From: Bacteroidota bacterium
GTDB taxonomy: Bacteria > Bacteroidota > Ignavibacteria > Ignavibacteriales > Melioribacteraceae
DNA length: 64,000 bases
NCBI GenBank assembly: GCA_018818065.1
Contig: JAHISV010000012.1
Coordinates: 496,001-560,000 of the forward strand
Direction: 5' to 3'
Position numbers and translations under genes: made by a program. Below the pieces are notes generated by a model, which was not told the DNA's origin, made no database searches, and saw nothing but the letters and a program-made list of their open reading frames with translations. Every line of letters starts with the position of its first letter. Positions within the stretch are counted from its first letter, which is position 1. Positions 26,989-36,821 of the stretch are shown here, in pieces.

Positions 26989-29160
26989 TTATCTTACAAC
27001 GATAAATTTTTGATAAGAAACTTCGCCGTTCGGTTTCTCAAATACAGCAATGTACACTCCACTACTGATAACCTGCTGACTTGAAGTAATCATATCCCAG
27101 GTTACTGAACCAGCTTGAACCGGGCTATCATGATCTATTGAGCGAATAAGATCACCATGCTCGGTAAATATTTTGATTGTAACAGTACCTGGAAGATTGA
27201 AGAAAATGATTCCACGTTGATCTGTGAATCCGTAAGTATTCAGAAGTGGATCATTAATATTGTAAGGGTTAGGCGCAATCCTTATCTCATCAAGATTCTC
27301 ACTTGAAGTGCGCGGAGGGTTTATAAAAATAATATCCGGCTGTAAAGTTCTTGAACTATATAACATTTTTCCACGAGTAGTAGGATGAGCAGTAATATCG
27401 TTTTCATCGATCTTAGCTTTTGATTGAACATAGTAGTAATACTGCGCTCCAAATAAAACAGATTGATCAATATAGAGGTGATCTAAACTCAGATCATCGG
27501 ATCCAGAGTTATAAATTGGTTCGTAGTAAACCGTATCAGCCCTGGATACTCTTCGCATAATTCTATAACCAGCAAAATTATTTGTCTGCTCAGCATCATA
27601 AGCTGACCATTCAATGTGAACACCATCGCCGTAGCCGGTAATAGTAACTTTATCAGGTGGAGGTGGAGCTTTGGGGATATTATAATCATGATCGAAATTC
27701 CACTTAGCCCTTGAGGCTGCCAGCATAACCGAATCGATTCCGGCACTTATCCATCTATCTTTTTTCTTATCCATATCTGTTGCATCCGAAGGGAAACTAA
27801 AATTCGAAGGCAACCAGCCAGTATTCGGATCAGGCATATTTGGCGGGTCTTCAAGTGTACCCTCCAACCATTTGGCACCAATCTCCATACCTTTCTCGTA
27901 ACCAATTCCGGCAAAGCCGCTTGCTATTACAATATGTATTTTTTGTCCCGGTGCAAATGTATAAGGTCCGTAACTTTGAGTTTTTTCAGAAACACCGCCA
28001 TAAACACCCGCGGTGTGTTCTGAATAATCACTCAAGCCAAGTTCGTCTGTATTATAACCATGGTACGTTCCGCTGATTGCATTTGCCATTGGATAATCTT
28101 CTGAAAATCCACCTCTAATAGCGTAATAGTTTTTACTACCGAAGGCGTCATCGCCTTGAGTGTATGGAATTTGAGTAGGCTTACCCACATGTGTAATTAT
28201 TGGTTGCAGAAAATCATCTACATCATTTGCTTTATTATAATATGGAGCAGCCGAAGCATGTAAAGTTGTATAGAATGTGAAATTTGGATTAGATAGACGA
28301 CCATTCTGTGAAACGATAGGGGCGCCCATGTTGTCGCCAGGTGAACGTGGATCATCGGCACTGTATTCATAAAATACTCTTAGAGAATCACCTGCACGTG
28401 CTCCGTAGTAATGCTGCCATGTTATTGAGGAATTAAATAATTCGCTATTTTGCGGAGTAGGATTCGTTCCGTTCGAGAAATATATGTTGCCCGCATTTTC
28501 CTGCATATTGATATAGAAATTATGAAGTGTATCTGATGTTGGATTCGAGAACGTCATATCAGCAATTATATAATTGTCATTATAATTTTGAGTCCACGAC
28601 ATAATTTTACGTTGAACCGTAACACCAAAAATTGTCTCATTCTCGACTTCAACTATCTGATCGAAAGAGTGATTTTGAAATTCCGCATAATTTGGATCGA
28701 CAATTCCAAAATCTTCAAGATCGACACTCTGAAATTCTATTTCCATATCGGGATATCCAAACCTAAGATGATTTGTCATCGGCGTGACAACCTTGCCGTA
28801 TGGCATATACTCATTTACATATTTATATATAGATACTTTCTGGACCGAATCAACATATGGATTGAACCATCCGGTGGTTGAAAGATTTATTCCGGCCCCG
28901 GTGTAAGCTTCCTGATACTGACCACGGTTTCCAACAATCTCAAAATCGTTAGGGAAGAAACCTGTCCGATATTCAAAAGTTGCCTTTCCGCCGCTTGCAG
29001 AAACACCAACCCATATTTTACCCAATTTCATTTGAGCAGTTGCAAGCTCGGGAATATCCTGTCCAAAACTTATGTTAGAGCCGGACATAGCAACTAGTAA
29101 CAGGAGAATAGTAATTATCCCGGGTTGCCATATTCGATTAATTTTATTTGTGAAATTCAT
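26989..29160 (-). CDS. large secreted protein with fibronectin-like and FlgD-like C-terminal domains, function unknown
   Basis: Protein of 723 residues. Start chosen at ATG 29158-29160 because GGAG lies six bases upstream; a start 12 bases earlier is in frame but lacks this. Signal peptide about 1-35 (ending SFGQ). The N-terminal 480 residues are beta-rich and match no family I recognise. A fibronectin-type domain follows (about 500-610, PPPPDKVTITGYGDGVHIEW), and the end (about 630-723, IRIAPNPYN, then VTIKIFTEHGDLIRSI) resembles a FlgD-type or T9SS-like sorting domain without the full NYPNPFNP motif. It lies between a TonB receptor and a PorV-like barrel where a SusD-type binding lipoprotein would be in Bacteroides. 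A glycan-binding role is inference only. Confidence 0.6.
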   Translation of the reverse strand: MNFTNKINRIWQPGIITILLLLVAMSGSNISFGQDIPELATAQMKLGKIWVGVSASGGKATFEYRTGFFPNDFEIVGNRGQYQEAYTGAGINLSTTGWFNPYVDSVQKVSIYKYVNEYMPYGKVVTPMTNHLRFGYPDMEIEFQSVDLEDFGIVDPNYAEFQNHSFDQIVEVENETIFGVTVQRKIMSWTQNYNDNYIIADMTFSNPTSDTLHNFYINMQENAGNIYFSNGTNPTPQNSELFNSSITWQHYYGARAGDSLRVFYEYSADDPRSPGDNMGAPIVSQNGRLSNPNFTFYTTLHASAAPYYNKANDVDDFLQPIITHVGKPTQIPYTQGDDAFGSKNYYAIRGGFSEDYPMANAISGTYHGYNTDELGLSDYSEHTAGVYGGVSEKTQSYGPYTFAPGQKIHIVIASGFAGIGYEKGMEIGAKWLEGTLEDPPNMPDPNTGWLPSNFSFPSDATDMDKKKDRWISAGIDSVMLAASRAKWNFDHDYNIPKAPPPPDKVTITGYGDGVHIEWSAYDAEQTNNFAGYRIMRRVSRADTVYYEPIYNSGSDDLSLDHLYIDQSVLFGAQYYYYVQSKAKIDENDITAHPTTRGKMLYSSRTLQPDIIFINPPRTSSENLDEIRIAPNPYNINDPLLNTYGFTDQRGIIFFNLPGTVTIKIFTEHGDLIRSIDHDSPVQAGSVTWDMITSSQQVISSGVYIAVFEKPNGEVSYQKFIVVR

Positions 29161-29200
29161 TAGTTTCTCCATTGATTATGATTATACATAGCACTATCAA

Positions 29201-32200
29201 TTAAAAATCAATCCTTAATCCAAACCAGACATCTCTTGGATAACCATATAACCAAAATGGTAAGTTAGGATCATTGATATATGGTTTTTCATCAGACCTT
29301 AAATCACCAACCTTATCATTCCCGCCTTCGTAAAATCCGGGATTCGCGGAACGTAGCTGATCATATTCCGGGGAGTTGTACATTGGCAGTTTAAGCGAAG
29401 CCATATATTTATCGTAATCAACATCTGTCTGAAAAGCATATTCTTTGCTGAGCAGACTCACTTCTAAATTAAATAAATTGCTTACATCTAAAAAGAATGT
29501 TGTGTTAAAGCCGGCTATGTTGAAAGATTTACTCAACTTCATATCAACCATGTAATAGTCAGGATATTGAAGATTATTGCTTAAGTGTAATTTGCTAAGA
29601 GGATTCCAGGTGAAATAATCGCCTGATTTCCACTCGGCAAAAAATGTTAAATGCCAACCGCCCAAAGGATAAATGCTTAATATTTCCGGACCCCACTCAG
29701 AGGGCGAATGCAAAGAAATGTTGGCGTTCAATTGAGGACTTGGTAGAAACCTGTCTTCATTTCCCTGATATAATCCTTCCTGGTCACTGTTGATGGTTAT
29801 GTCAGTTACAATTTGCCGCCCGGTTAAGCCAGATTTTTTAAGCATATAATTAAAATTTGCCCAACCTGTAATCCAGCTATTGTCATTCTTCGCAATGTTA
29901 ATTTCCAATCCCTGGATATCCACATATTCGTTGTTAGTCAGGGATCTGTAATTAACTGTACCAGGCGCATTTTGATAATCAATTCTACCGTGTTGACCTG
30001 AAACATCTTTGTAATATCCTGATATCTGCATTATATAATGATCAAAGAAATTAATTGCCATTCCAAGTTCGTAGGAAATTGTTTTGGGCGGCTCCAGGTT
30101 TGGATTAGACATTTCATACAAACCGTTTTTATCATATCTATACTTGAATAGAAACATCGAGTAGTATGGAGGATTGGATCTGAAATGTCCGTAATTAAAA
30201 TAGAATTTCGAATCTTCAGTTACGAGGAAGGACACCCCTATTCTTGGACTGAAAGTTAGCCAGTTTTTAATTGGCTCAAGAAATCCGGGATTCTCCTTAT
30301 CATACTCAACCCATTGATCCCAGATATACGATCTTCCGGATTCCAGATAAGAATAAAGGGAAGTATCAACACTAATTGGTCTGAATACATCCGCGGCAAA
30401 GGGATCACCGGAAGGCCATAATCCGCCTCCACTATAATAATAATCCGCGCGGATACCCAGATTTGCAACAATGCCCTCATAAGAAATTTGATCCTGAAGA
30501 TAAATGCCTGTCTGACTTGGCTTACGATGATAATTAAACTCATATGTGTTGTAAGCATTGTTATTCCATTTTTCCCAGAAGAAATGCTGAATATCAATGA
30601 GATTATATTCAATACCACCCTTTAGGTAATGGTGTTTATCCAACTGTGATGTTATGTCAAATTTTATTCTGTACTGGTTTGTTTTTGAATTATCATAAAG
30701 ATCTCCTTCTTTACCTCTAAATCGGTAATCACTTAATCCCGGAACCGCATCGTAACTTGGCCAGGTAAAACCATCAACTTTGTGATTAGGGGCAAACTGC
30801 CACTTTCCATATGGCATTTCATCTACATTAAATGGCCCGAAGTTTGTGATCTTGGTTGTATCTCTGTTATCACCAATATTACTTCTATTCTTAATGGAAA
30901 GTGTACTTACCGTTAACTCGTAAAAAGTCGAATTACTTAAAACATGATTAAGAGTAATACCTCCCATAAATGTGGTCTGTTCTATTAGCGGGAAATATGC
31001 AGCGTCATAAAAATAAATAATGTCATCAGAAAAATATCTGGCATTATCAGTCGGCATGAATCCGCCTCTGTCGCTTGAGTTAGGGGCATCACCTGATGGT
31101 GGCCGGATTGCACTGGCTCCCATTTGGCGCTTTAGCAACCCGTTCACTTTAAGAGATATTTTTGAACTTGGATGTGATTCCAGAGTTAAAAATGTTGTAT
31201 ACATTTTTTCACTATCCGTGGAAACCGGGTGCGTATATCTGGTTTCTGTAGATTTATTAGAGAGATAAAATGTTGCGTCTCCAAGATATTCACCAATAAC
31301 CGGTATTGGTCCTCCAAATCCGGCATCGAAGTTAACATCGTATCCTTCCTCAACCTGTTTGTGTTCAGCGAAAAGTCTTTTGTGTTCATCCGAAACTTCA
31401 TAGCCCATGGCTGAAAGTCCTTCATAATCAGGTTCCGACATGAACATCCAGGCAGCAGCCAGGTACATATCAAGCGGTGTTGCCTGAGCCTCAGGGGCTT
31501 TGCCTCTGTTATATCTCTCAGATTCAAGATTCCAACCGGAAAACCGCGGGTACTGCTCCTGAGCATAAGGATCATCCGCATAAGCTTCCAGAGTACCGAC
31601 AAAGGCAATGTCCGGATCGAGGTACGAACTAAGAATCGGACCATTTGGATCATAAAATGAGGGACCGAATCGTTTCATGTGAGAATTGTTTCTTGATATG
31701 TTTATAGTGCCGTGGTAACCCTCTTTTGTACCTGATTTTGTTGTGATATTGATCAGCCCTGAACGAAAATTACCATACTCGGCATTGTAACCACCGGACA
31801 TTAATGAAACCTGTTCAATAGCACTAAGCGGAATAGTTGTTTCAGAGTTACCAACAGCCGCATTATTATATGATAAGCCGTTTACCATGGAGCCAACCTG
31901 ATCCGCGCTGCCGCCACGTATTGTTAAGTGACCATTCTCCTGAGATACTCCCGGTAATTTTTGAAGGAAAGCGTTAATTTCCCTGATACCGGAGGAGTTC
32001 TTTAACTGCGTATCAGTAGCCACCATTTGAGTGTTGGTTACCTCCTTGTGTAAAGCATCGCGCTGAGCTGTTACAACAACTTCTTCACTCTGTATTGCTG
32101 ATTGACTCAATGTAAAGTCCAAACTTGTTACGCGATCTGCAGACACGAGCACCCCGGTCATTACCTGAGTCTGGTATCCAATTATGGAGGCTTGAACTTC

Positions 32201-32431
32201 GTGTGTACCAACAGGGACGTTTATAATATAGAAGTTGCCTTCAATATCGGTTGCGGCTCCCAGATAGGTTCCCTTGACAACCACATTGGCACCAAAGAGA
32301 GGTTCTCCGGTTTCCTTGTCTAATACACTCCCAACTATTCTGCTTTTAGTCTGAGCATTTAGAGACAGGAATAGTCCAAATAATAAAAACAGGGACAGCC
32401 TGAAAATCATTAGAATTTTCCTTCCCCTCAT
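29201..32431 (-). CDS. TonB-dependent outer membrane receptor with carboxypeptidase-regulatory-like domain
   Basis: Energy-coupled outer-membrane importer, 1076 residues. Signal peptide 1-26 (ending LNAQ), carboxypeptidase-regulatory-like beta-sandwich about 30-112 (GEPLFGANVVVKGT), plug about 115-240 (VVVTAQRDAL, LQKLPGVSQENGHLTIRGG, GGYNAEYGNFRSGLINITTK), then the beta-barrel to a C-terminal WFGLRIDF. AGGAG stands five bases before the ATG. No SusD gene adjoins; instead the 723-residue secreted protein and the PorV-like gene follow. Inferred load: oligogalacturonides or related pectin fragments. Confidence 0.93.
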   Translation of the reverse strand: MRGRKILMIFRLSLFLLFGLFLSLNAQTKSRIVGSVLDKETGEPLFGANVVVKGTYLGAATDIEGNFYIINVPVGTHEVQASIIGYQTQVMTGVLVSADRVTSLDFTLSQSAIQSEEVVVTAQRDALHKEVTNTQMVATDTQLKNSSGIREINAFLQKLPGVSQENGHLTIRGGSADQVGSMVNGLSYNNAAVGNSETTIPLSAIEQVSLMSGGYNAEYGNFRSGLINITTKSGTKEGYHGTINISRNNSHMKRFGPSFYDPNGPILSSYLDPDIAFVGTLEAYADDPYAQEQYPRFSGWNLESERYNRGKAPEAQATPLDMYLAAAWMFMSEPDYEGLSAMGYEVSDEHKRLFAEHKQVEEGYDVNFDAGFGGPIPVIGEYLGDATFYLSNKSTETRYTHPVSTDSEKMYTTFLTLESHPSSKISLKVNGLLKRQMGASAIRPPSGDAPNSSDRGGFMPTDNARYFSDDIIYFYDAAYFPLIEQTTFMGGITLNHVLSNSTFYELTVSTLSIKNRSNIGDNRDTTKITNFGPFNVDEMPYGKWQFAPNHKVDGFTWPSYDAVPGLSDYRFRGKEGDLYDNSKTNQYRIKFDITSQLDKHHYLKGGIEYNLIDIQHFFWEKWNNNAYNTYEFNYHRKPSQTGIYLQDQISYEGIVANLGIRADYYYSGGGLWPSGDPFAADVFRPISVDTSLYSYLESGRSYIWDQWVEYDKENPGFLEPIKNWLTFSPRIGVSFLVTEDSKFYFNYGHFRSNPPYYSMFLFKYRYDKNGLYEMSNPNLEPPKTISYELGMAINFFDHYIMQISGYYKDVSGQHGRIDYQNAPGTVNYRSLTNNEYVDIQGLEINIAKNDNSWITGWANFNYMLKKSGLTGRQIVTDITINSDQEGLYQGNEDRFLPSPQLNANISLHSPSEWGPEILSIYPLGGWHLTFFAEWKSGDYFTWNPLSKLHLSNNLQYPDYYMVDMKLSKSFNIAGFNTTFFLDVSNLFNLEVSLLSKEYAFQTDVDYDKYMASLKLPMYNSPEYDQLRSANPGFYEGGNDKVGDLRSDEKPYINDPNLPFWLYGYPRDVWFGLRIDF

Positions 32432-32471
32432 AATTTCTCCTATTTTCTTTTTTCAACTAAGATTACTGTAT

Positions 32472-33830
32472 TTATTTATTTCTTCTAATATATTCTGTTA
32501 GTATTTCCAGGTTTTTAATAAACATTCGAGAACTAATTCTATCTTCCCTGGTAGAAACACCATCCCACATTTCACCCTTTTTAATTTTTCTATAATTGTC
32601 GTCTTTCTTTATCCAGCTTCCATTTGTTTCTTGTGAATCAATTACCTTTTGAACTAATCCATTCAATTTCGCCTCATCCGGTACTTCAGTAAAATAGTCC
32701 CCTACTGATTTAATTTTTTCTTTCGCCAGAATGCTCTTAAATAATTTCTTTGCGGAGCTAATAAATGATTCCAGATCTTGCTCGTAACCATATTTATTGC
32801 GTCGCTCAACGCTTAGTTCTTCAACAGAATTTACCTGCTTCCGCCCCCTGTCGTAATAAAGTGGTTTGTTTGTTCCCAGCTCAACAAACCGGGGATATTT
32901 TCCATTTTCGAGTTTAATAGACTCAAGCCAGTTAAACGCATCTGGAATAACATCCAAAAGAGATTTTTCTTCGGTTAGCAGGTAAATGTCCAATAGGGTG
33001 TAGATATTTCGGATAGTTACGAGGGCGCTTAAGGATGGTGGTTCAAACGTTCTAGCCCAAACAGGTTGCAGAAATTCATTATACTGCTGTGCCCAACCGG
33101 TTTGAGGCGGATGATATTGAGAGATATAAATATAATAACCTGCCTTTTTTATACTTTCTTTAAATTTCTTTTTACCGGTTGATGCATAAGCTTCCATCAT
33201 CAGCTCAACGCAATTATTTATTCCGCCATCGTTAAACGTGGCATAATCATGATAATTTCCCTGTTTAGGATATAGATGTGGCCATGCTCCGTTTTCGAAC
33301 TGACATTCCAGCATTAAATTTAATGCCCTTTCCAATCCCCGGTGAATTAATGTATCAGAGGAGACTTCTGAAAGTTTAATCAAAAAACTAATTGCGCTTT
33401 GGGTATGGTTATCGTCCAGGCTAACAACTTCATGATCTTCCATCCTGTCAAAATCTATGGTATGGTCCCAACCACCAAAACTGTTTTGTCCATCAATTAA
33501 AGCATACCCGGTTGCTTCAGCATACTTCAAATACTTTTCCATTCCGGTTACATCATATGCTTTTAGAAAAGCTTCACCAACAGAAGGAGTTCCTGGTGGT
33601 TCAATTTCAATTTCATTCGCTTCCAGTATATCTTCACCCCACTTTATAGAAAGATCCAGGTTATAATTATGAGCGTATCCCCCTCTTGTATTAATCGAGT
33701 AAAAATAATCAGCTCCTTTCTCCAAGGCCTTGCTGGCCTCTTTGAACAAGTCATTATTCTGAGGAAAAAGATTACATGGCAGTGCAGCTGATACAATTAA
33801 CAAACTATTGAGTAGTTTACTTTTCATCAT
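32472..33830 (-). CDS. exported PL10-like alpha/alpha-barrel protein (probable pectate lyase relative)
   Basis: Protein of 452 residues with a signal peptide 1-24. It shares landmark blocks with the PL10 enzyme at 6869-8050: LDDNHTQSAISFL at 138-150 (PL10 has FDNGATHSHLSYL), GAWPHLYP at 181-188 (GGWPQSYP) and YATFNDGGI at 196-204 (YITFNDGAM). It is longer, with a divergent N-terminus and an added C-terminal helical region about 365-452. Activity on polygalacturonate is likely but not assured, as catalytic residues outside these blocks cannot be matched with confidence. Twelve bases after the PL1 gene. Confidence 0.65.
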   Translation of the reverse strand: MMKSKLLNSLLIVSAALPCNLFPQNNDLFKEASKALEKGADYFYSINTRGGYAHNYNLDLSIKWGEDILEANEIEIEPPGTPSVGEAFLKAYDVTGMEKYLKYAEATGYALIDGQNSFGGWDHTIDFDRMEDHEVVSLDDNHTQSAISFLIKLSEVSSDTLIHRGLERALNLMLECQFENGAWPHLYPKQGNYHDYATFNDGGINNCVELMMEAYASTGKKKFKESIKKAGYYIYISQYHPPQTGWAQQYNEFLQPVWARTFEPPSLSALVTIRNIYTLLDIYLLTEEKSLLDVIPDAFNWLESIKLENGKYPRFVELGTNKPLYYDRGRKQVNSVEELSVERRNKYGYEQDLESFISSAKKLFKSILAKEKIKSVGDYFTEVPDEAKLNGLVQKVIDSQETNGSWIKKDDNYRKIKKGEMWDGVSTREDRISSRMFIKNLEILTEYIRRNK

Positions 33831-33841
33831 AATTTACCAAC

Positions 33842-36721
33842 CTATTTTATCAGGAGCATTTTGTTCGAAATTACTTTGTTTGGAGTTATAAGCCTGTAGA
33901 AATATATCCCGGAACTAAGATTGGAAGCATCGAATGAAACAGAATATTCTCCAGCATCTTTTTTATCATCTACCAGTGTTTGTACAAGGCGCCCTAATTG
34001 GTCGAATACATCTAATTTCACAAAAGAGCTTTGCGGTAGAGAAAAAATAATTGTTGTTGTCGGATTAAATGGGTTTGGATAATTAGCCACTGATAATAAG
34101 TAAGCAACAGGGATTATGTCATCTTCAGTATCGGTTAAAAATTCACTGGTGAGATTGAGTATTTCTGTTCCGGTTAATGCATAGTTGTACATTTTAATTT
34201 CATCCAACACACCGCTGAATGGAGTAGCTAATGAATACGAATTCCCGAGCAGCACAAACTGAATATTGGAGATGTCTCCACTTACATCGTCTGCTTCTCC
34301 GGCAAGCCTGCCATTTATGTATAATCTCATTTTAAGATTTTCAACATCTCTAACAGCTACAATGTGATTCCACTGATTACCTAATAAATCTTCGGCGCCA
34401 GTAACCGCCAGGTAAGATTTATGGACATCATCATCGTAAGCAAACCGAAGCTCGTTACCTTTCAATTCTATTCCGTACCAACTTCCGTTTGTACCTGTTA
34501 TTGGATCGTTTACAAAGGAGCCTTTACAAATCAGGTATTTTGATCCGTCAGAAAACTGATCCACTTTTGCAAAAATAGAGATTGAGAAACTCTCAGTTGA
34601 AAAGTCGAGCAAACCATTGTTTTCTATTACAATTCTATCGTTTATTCCATCGAACTGGATTGCATCGTCGTTTATTCCGCTTACCCAGGGATACTCACTC
34701 ATACCTACCATGCTTCCATGATTTACAAAACCCCCGGCATCCAGAATTTCAGTCCCTGTAGCTTCATCAAGTTTCCAGTAGGCAACGCGCATATTTGGAA
34801 GGTTATATTTTGTTGTGAAACTGTTAACACTTCCAACCGTTGTTCCATGCTCGTTAATTTCATCAATACGCCAATAGTATTTTTTTGATTGATCAAGGGG
34901 ACCAACCGTATAGAAAGTATCAACAACATTTTCCAGAAAAGGCGGAGGATTTGTTGTGCCAAAATATACGTCATGAGTTTCTGTACTTAGTCCGGAATTC
35001 CATCTTAATGCTAATTTTAGACTTGCAAAATTTGAACTGTTTTTAGGATAAACCTGAATTGCTGCATCTGGAGGAGCAGCCTGGCTCGAAGTCCTCACTT
35101 CCGTAATATTTGAATAGGCTGATATTAGTGAATCATTAAATACACTTACCCGATACTGATATAATGTATAATCTTCGAGTCCTTCGTCTAAATAAGAGAT
35201 TGAGTTTGAATCCAGTTCTGCTACTGTTTCAAAATCACCGCTGCTTTTTCTTTGGATTCTGATACCGGTTTCATTGGTAGAATTATCTTGCCAATTTAGT
35301 TGGATAGAATTGGTACCAACCAGTACAGCGCTTAATTCCGTTGGTGGTGTTAGATATTCTGAATCAGTCTGGATGATATTGTTTATGTAATCCTCAAGAT
35401 TCGTATAACCATCGGAATTAAAATCGCCATTTCTATCCTCAGGGTCTTCATGATTGAGCCCATTTGCGATTTCCCACTCATCGGGCATGCCGTCATGATC
35501 TGTATCAGTTAAGTATGGTGTAGAAAATAATTCCGGCCATCCACCTACTTCATCTTGTGAATCGATCATGCCGGTTCCGGCTCCGTATGTGCCACCATAA
35601 AGCGCTGTACCGTTTTCGGTTTCCCACACTATTCTGCTGTCTATTAAATCTCTCTTTGGTAATAACGCACCTGCCTGCGCTAAAACTTTAAGGTAAGCCT
35701 CATGTGGTGTATCCTGCTCGATTGGCATAAAATCGAATGGTACATTTACACGAATTTGATCTTTTGTAGCCTGAGTAATTCCCTGCACACCATAAAGCCA
35801 GTTATCTTCAGCTACCTGAGGATATCCTTCTACCTCGTTCTCTGCAATGTACCACAGTCCATAACCATTCTCATTCGTAGATGGATTTGCCACTCTGTAT
35901 CGTTTTTCGCCGCTTGAGGTTCCTGGTCCGGGTTTGTAATAGTTTGCTACCATATTTATTAAACTTGGTCCGGTTGCTCCCCCCTCTCCTCCGTAGCAAC
36001 TGTTAAATCCCCAGTTATATATTACATTATTTCTAAAGTCCATATATTCTACCTGTCTATCCCATCTCGGTGTTCGACTGGTATGATGCGCCAGCAGGTT
36101 GTGATGATATGTTACGTGATTACCGCCCCATATTCCGCCATACCCATGTTCCCCTTTTTCATGGTGAGAGTTTCTTAAACTTTCGCTCATTATACACCAT
36201 TGCACAGTTACATTTTCGATTCCTGTGTAGAGAGAAAAGGTTTCATCTATTGACCAACTTGCTGATACATGATCTATCACTACATTTTTAGAGTAGAAAA
36301 CGTTAAAGGCATCGTCATCAGAATCTGACTGGTCACCCAATCGGCAGCGCATGTACCTGACAATCACCTCGTCAGCTCCAATATCAAGAGGATAATTCTT
36401 AATGCAGATACCATCACCAGGGGCTGTTTGCCCGGCTATTGTTATAAAATCATTTCGAATCTTAAGTGTGCTTTTAAGATCGATTGTTCCTGAAACCCGA
36501 AATATCACTGTGCGGGGCCCGCTTGCTTTTATTGCCTCACGAAGACTGCCGGGACCATCATCATTCAAATTTGTTACTTCTATTACAGTTCCGCCTCTTC
36601 CTCCGACAGTGTATTTGCCGAAGCCTTCAGCTCCCGGAAAGGCAAGAGTTTGACCATGAATCTTGAACATAAACAAGGGTGATAGTAACAATACTATGTA
36701 TAACGCAATTTTCTTAATCAT
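33842..36721 (-). CDS. T9SS-sorted multidomain pectate lyase, family PL1
   Basis: Secreted endo-pectate lyase of 959 residues and first gene of the 21-gene series. Signal peptide 1-24. PL1 beta-helix about 26-400: FPGAEGFGKYTVGGRGG at 28-44, IDHVSASWSIDE at 149-160, HHNLLAHHTSRTPRW at 206-220 with the likely catalytic Arg216, and calcium-binding Asp residues near 130-138. Then a thrombospondin-3/dockerin-like calcium loop (DTDHDGMPDEWE and DRNGDFNSDGYTN, about 406-445), two fibronectin-type domains (about 455-645), a LamG/concanavalin-like domain (about 650-860), and the T9SS sorting domain from NYPNPFNP at 880 to the end. Acts at the cell surface on de-esterified pectin. Confidence 0.92.
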   Translation of the reverse strand: MIKKIALYIVLLLSPLFMFKIHGQTLAFPGAEGFGKYTVGGRGGTVIEVTNLNDDGPGSLREAIKASGPRTVIFRVSGTIDLKSTLKIRNDFITIAGQTAPGDGICIKNYPLDIGADEVIVRYMRCRLGDQSDSDDDAFNVFYSKNVVIDHVSASWSIDETFSLYTGIENVTVQWCIMSESLRNSHHEKGEHGYGGIWGGNHVTYHHNLLAHHTSRTPRWDRQVEYMDFRNNVIYNWGFNSCYGGEGGATGPSLINMVANYYKPGPGTSSGEKRYRVANPSTNENGYGLWYIAENEVEGYPQVAEDNWLYGVQGITQATKDQIRVNVPFDFMPIEQDTPHEAYLKVLAQAGALLPKRDLIDSRIVWETENGTALYGGTYGAGTGMIDSQDEVGGWPELFSTPYLTDTDHDGMPDEWEIANGLNHEDPEDRNGDFNSDGYTNLEDYINNIIQTDSEYLTPPTELSAVLVGTNSIQLNWQDNSTNETGIRIQRKSSGDFETVAELDSNSISYLDEGLEDYTLYQYRVSVFNDSLISAYSNITEVRTSSQAAPPDAAIQVYPKNSSNFASLKLALRWNSGLSTETHDVYFGTTNPPPFLENVVDTFYTVGPLDQSKKYYWRIDEINEHGTTVGSVNSFTTKYNLPNMRVAYWKLDEATGTEILDAGGFVNHGSMVGMSEYPWVSGINDDAIQFDGINDRIVIENNGLLDFSTESFSISIFAKVDQFSDGSKYLICKGSFVNDPITGTNGSWYGIELKGNELRFAYDDDVHKSYLAVTGAEDLLGNQWNHIVAVRDVENLKMRLYINGRLAGEADDVSGDISNIQFVLLGNSYSLATPFSGVLDEIKMYNYALTGTEILNLTSEFLTDTEDDIIPVAYLLSVANYPNPFNPTTTIIFSLPQSSFVKLDVFDQLGRLVQTLVDDKKDAGEYSVSFDASNLSSGIYFYRLITPNKVISNKMLLIK

Positions 36722-36762
36722 TGATGGACTCTATATGATAGGGTAATTAGTAAATAACTTAT

Positions 36763-36800
36763 AAAAAAGAAGCACCTATTTTTAATAAAATAGATGCTTC
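36763..36800 (-). terminator. intrinsic terminator after the 454-residue beta-helix gene
   Basis: The arms GAAGCA-CTATTTT and AAAATAG-TGCTTC pair with one mismatch around a TAAT/ATTA loop (36769-36800). On the minus strand the hairpin is followed by TTTTTTAT. It lies 22 bases past the stop at 36822 and separates that gene from the PL1-led series. Confidence 0.85.
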
Positions 36801-36821
36801 CCTGCAAAACACGGAAAGATA

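Noticed and set aside
31186..31653. Minus-strand open frame of 155 codons
   Set aside because: Frame-shifted shadow inside the TonB receptor gene at 29201-32431.
29201..32431. SusC-type receptor with a SusD partner
   Set aside because: No gene in the window has SusD features; the neighbours are a PL10-like protein and the 723-residue secreted protein.
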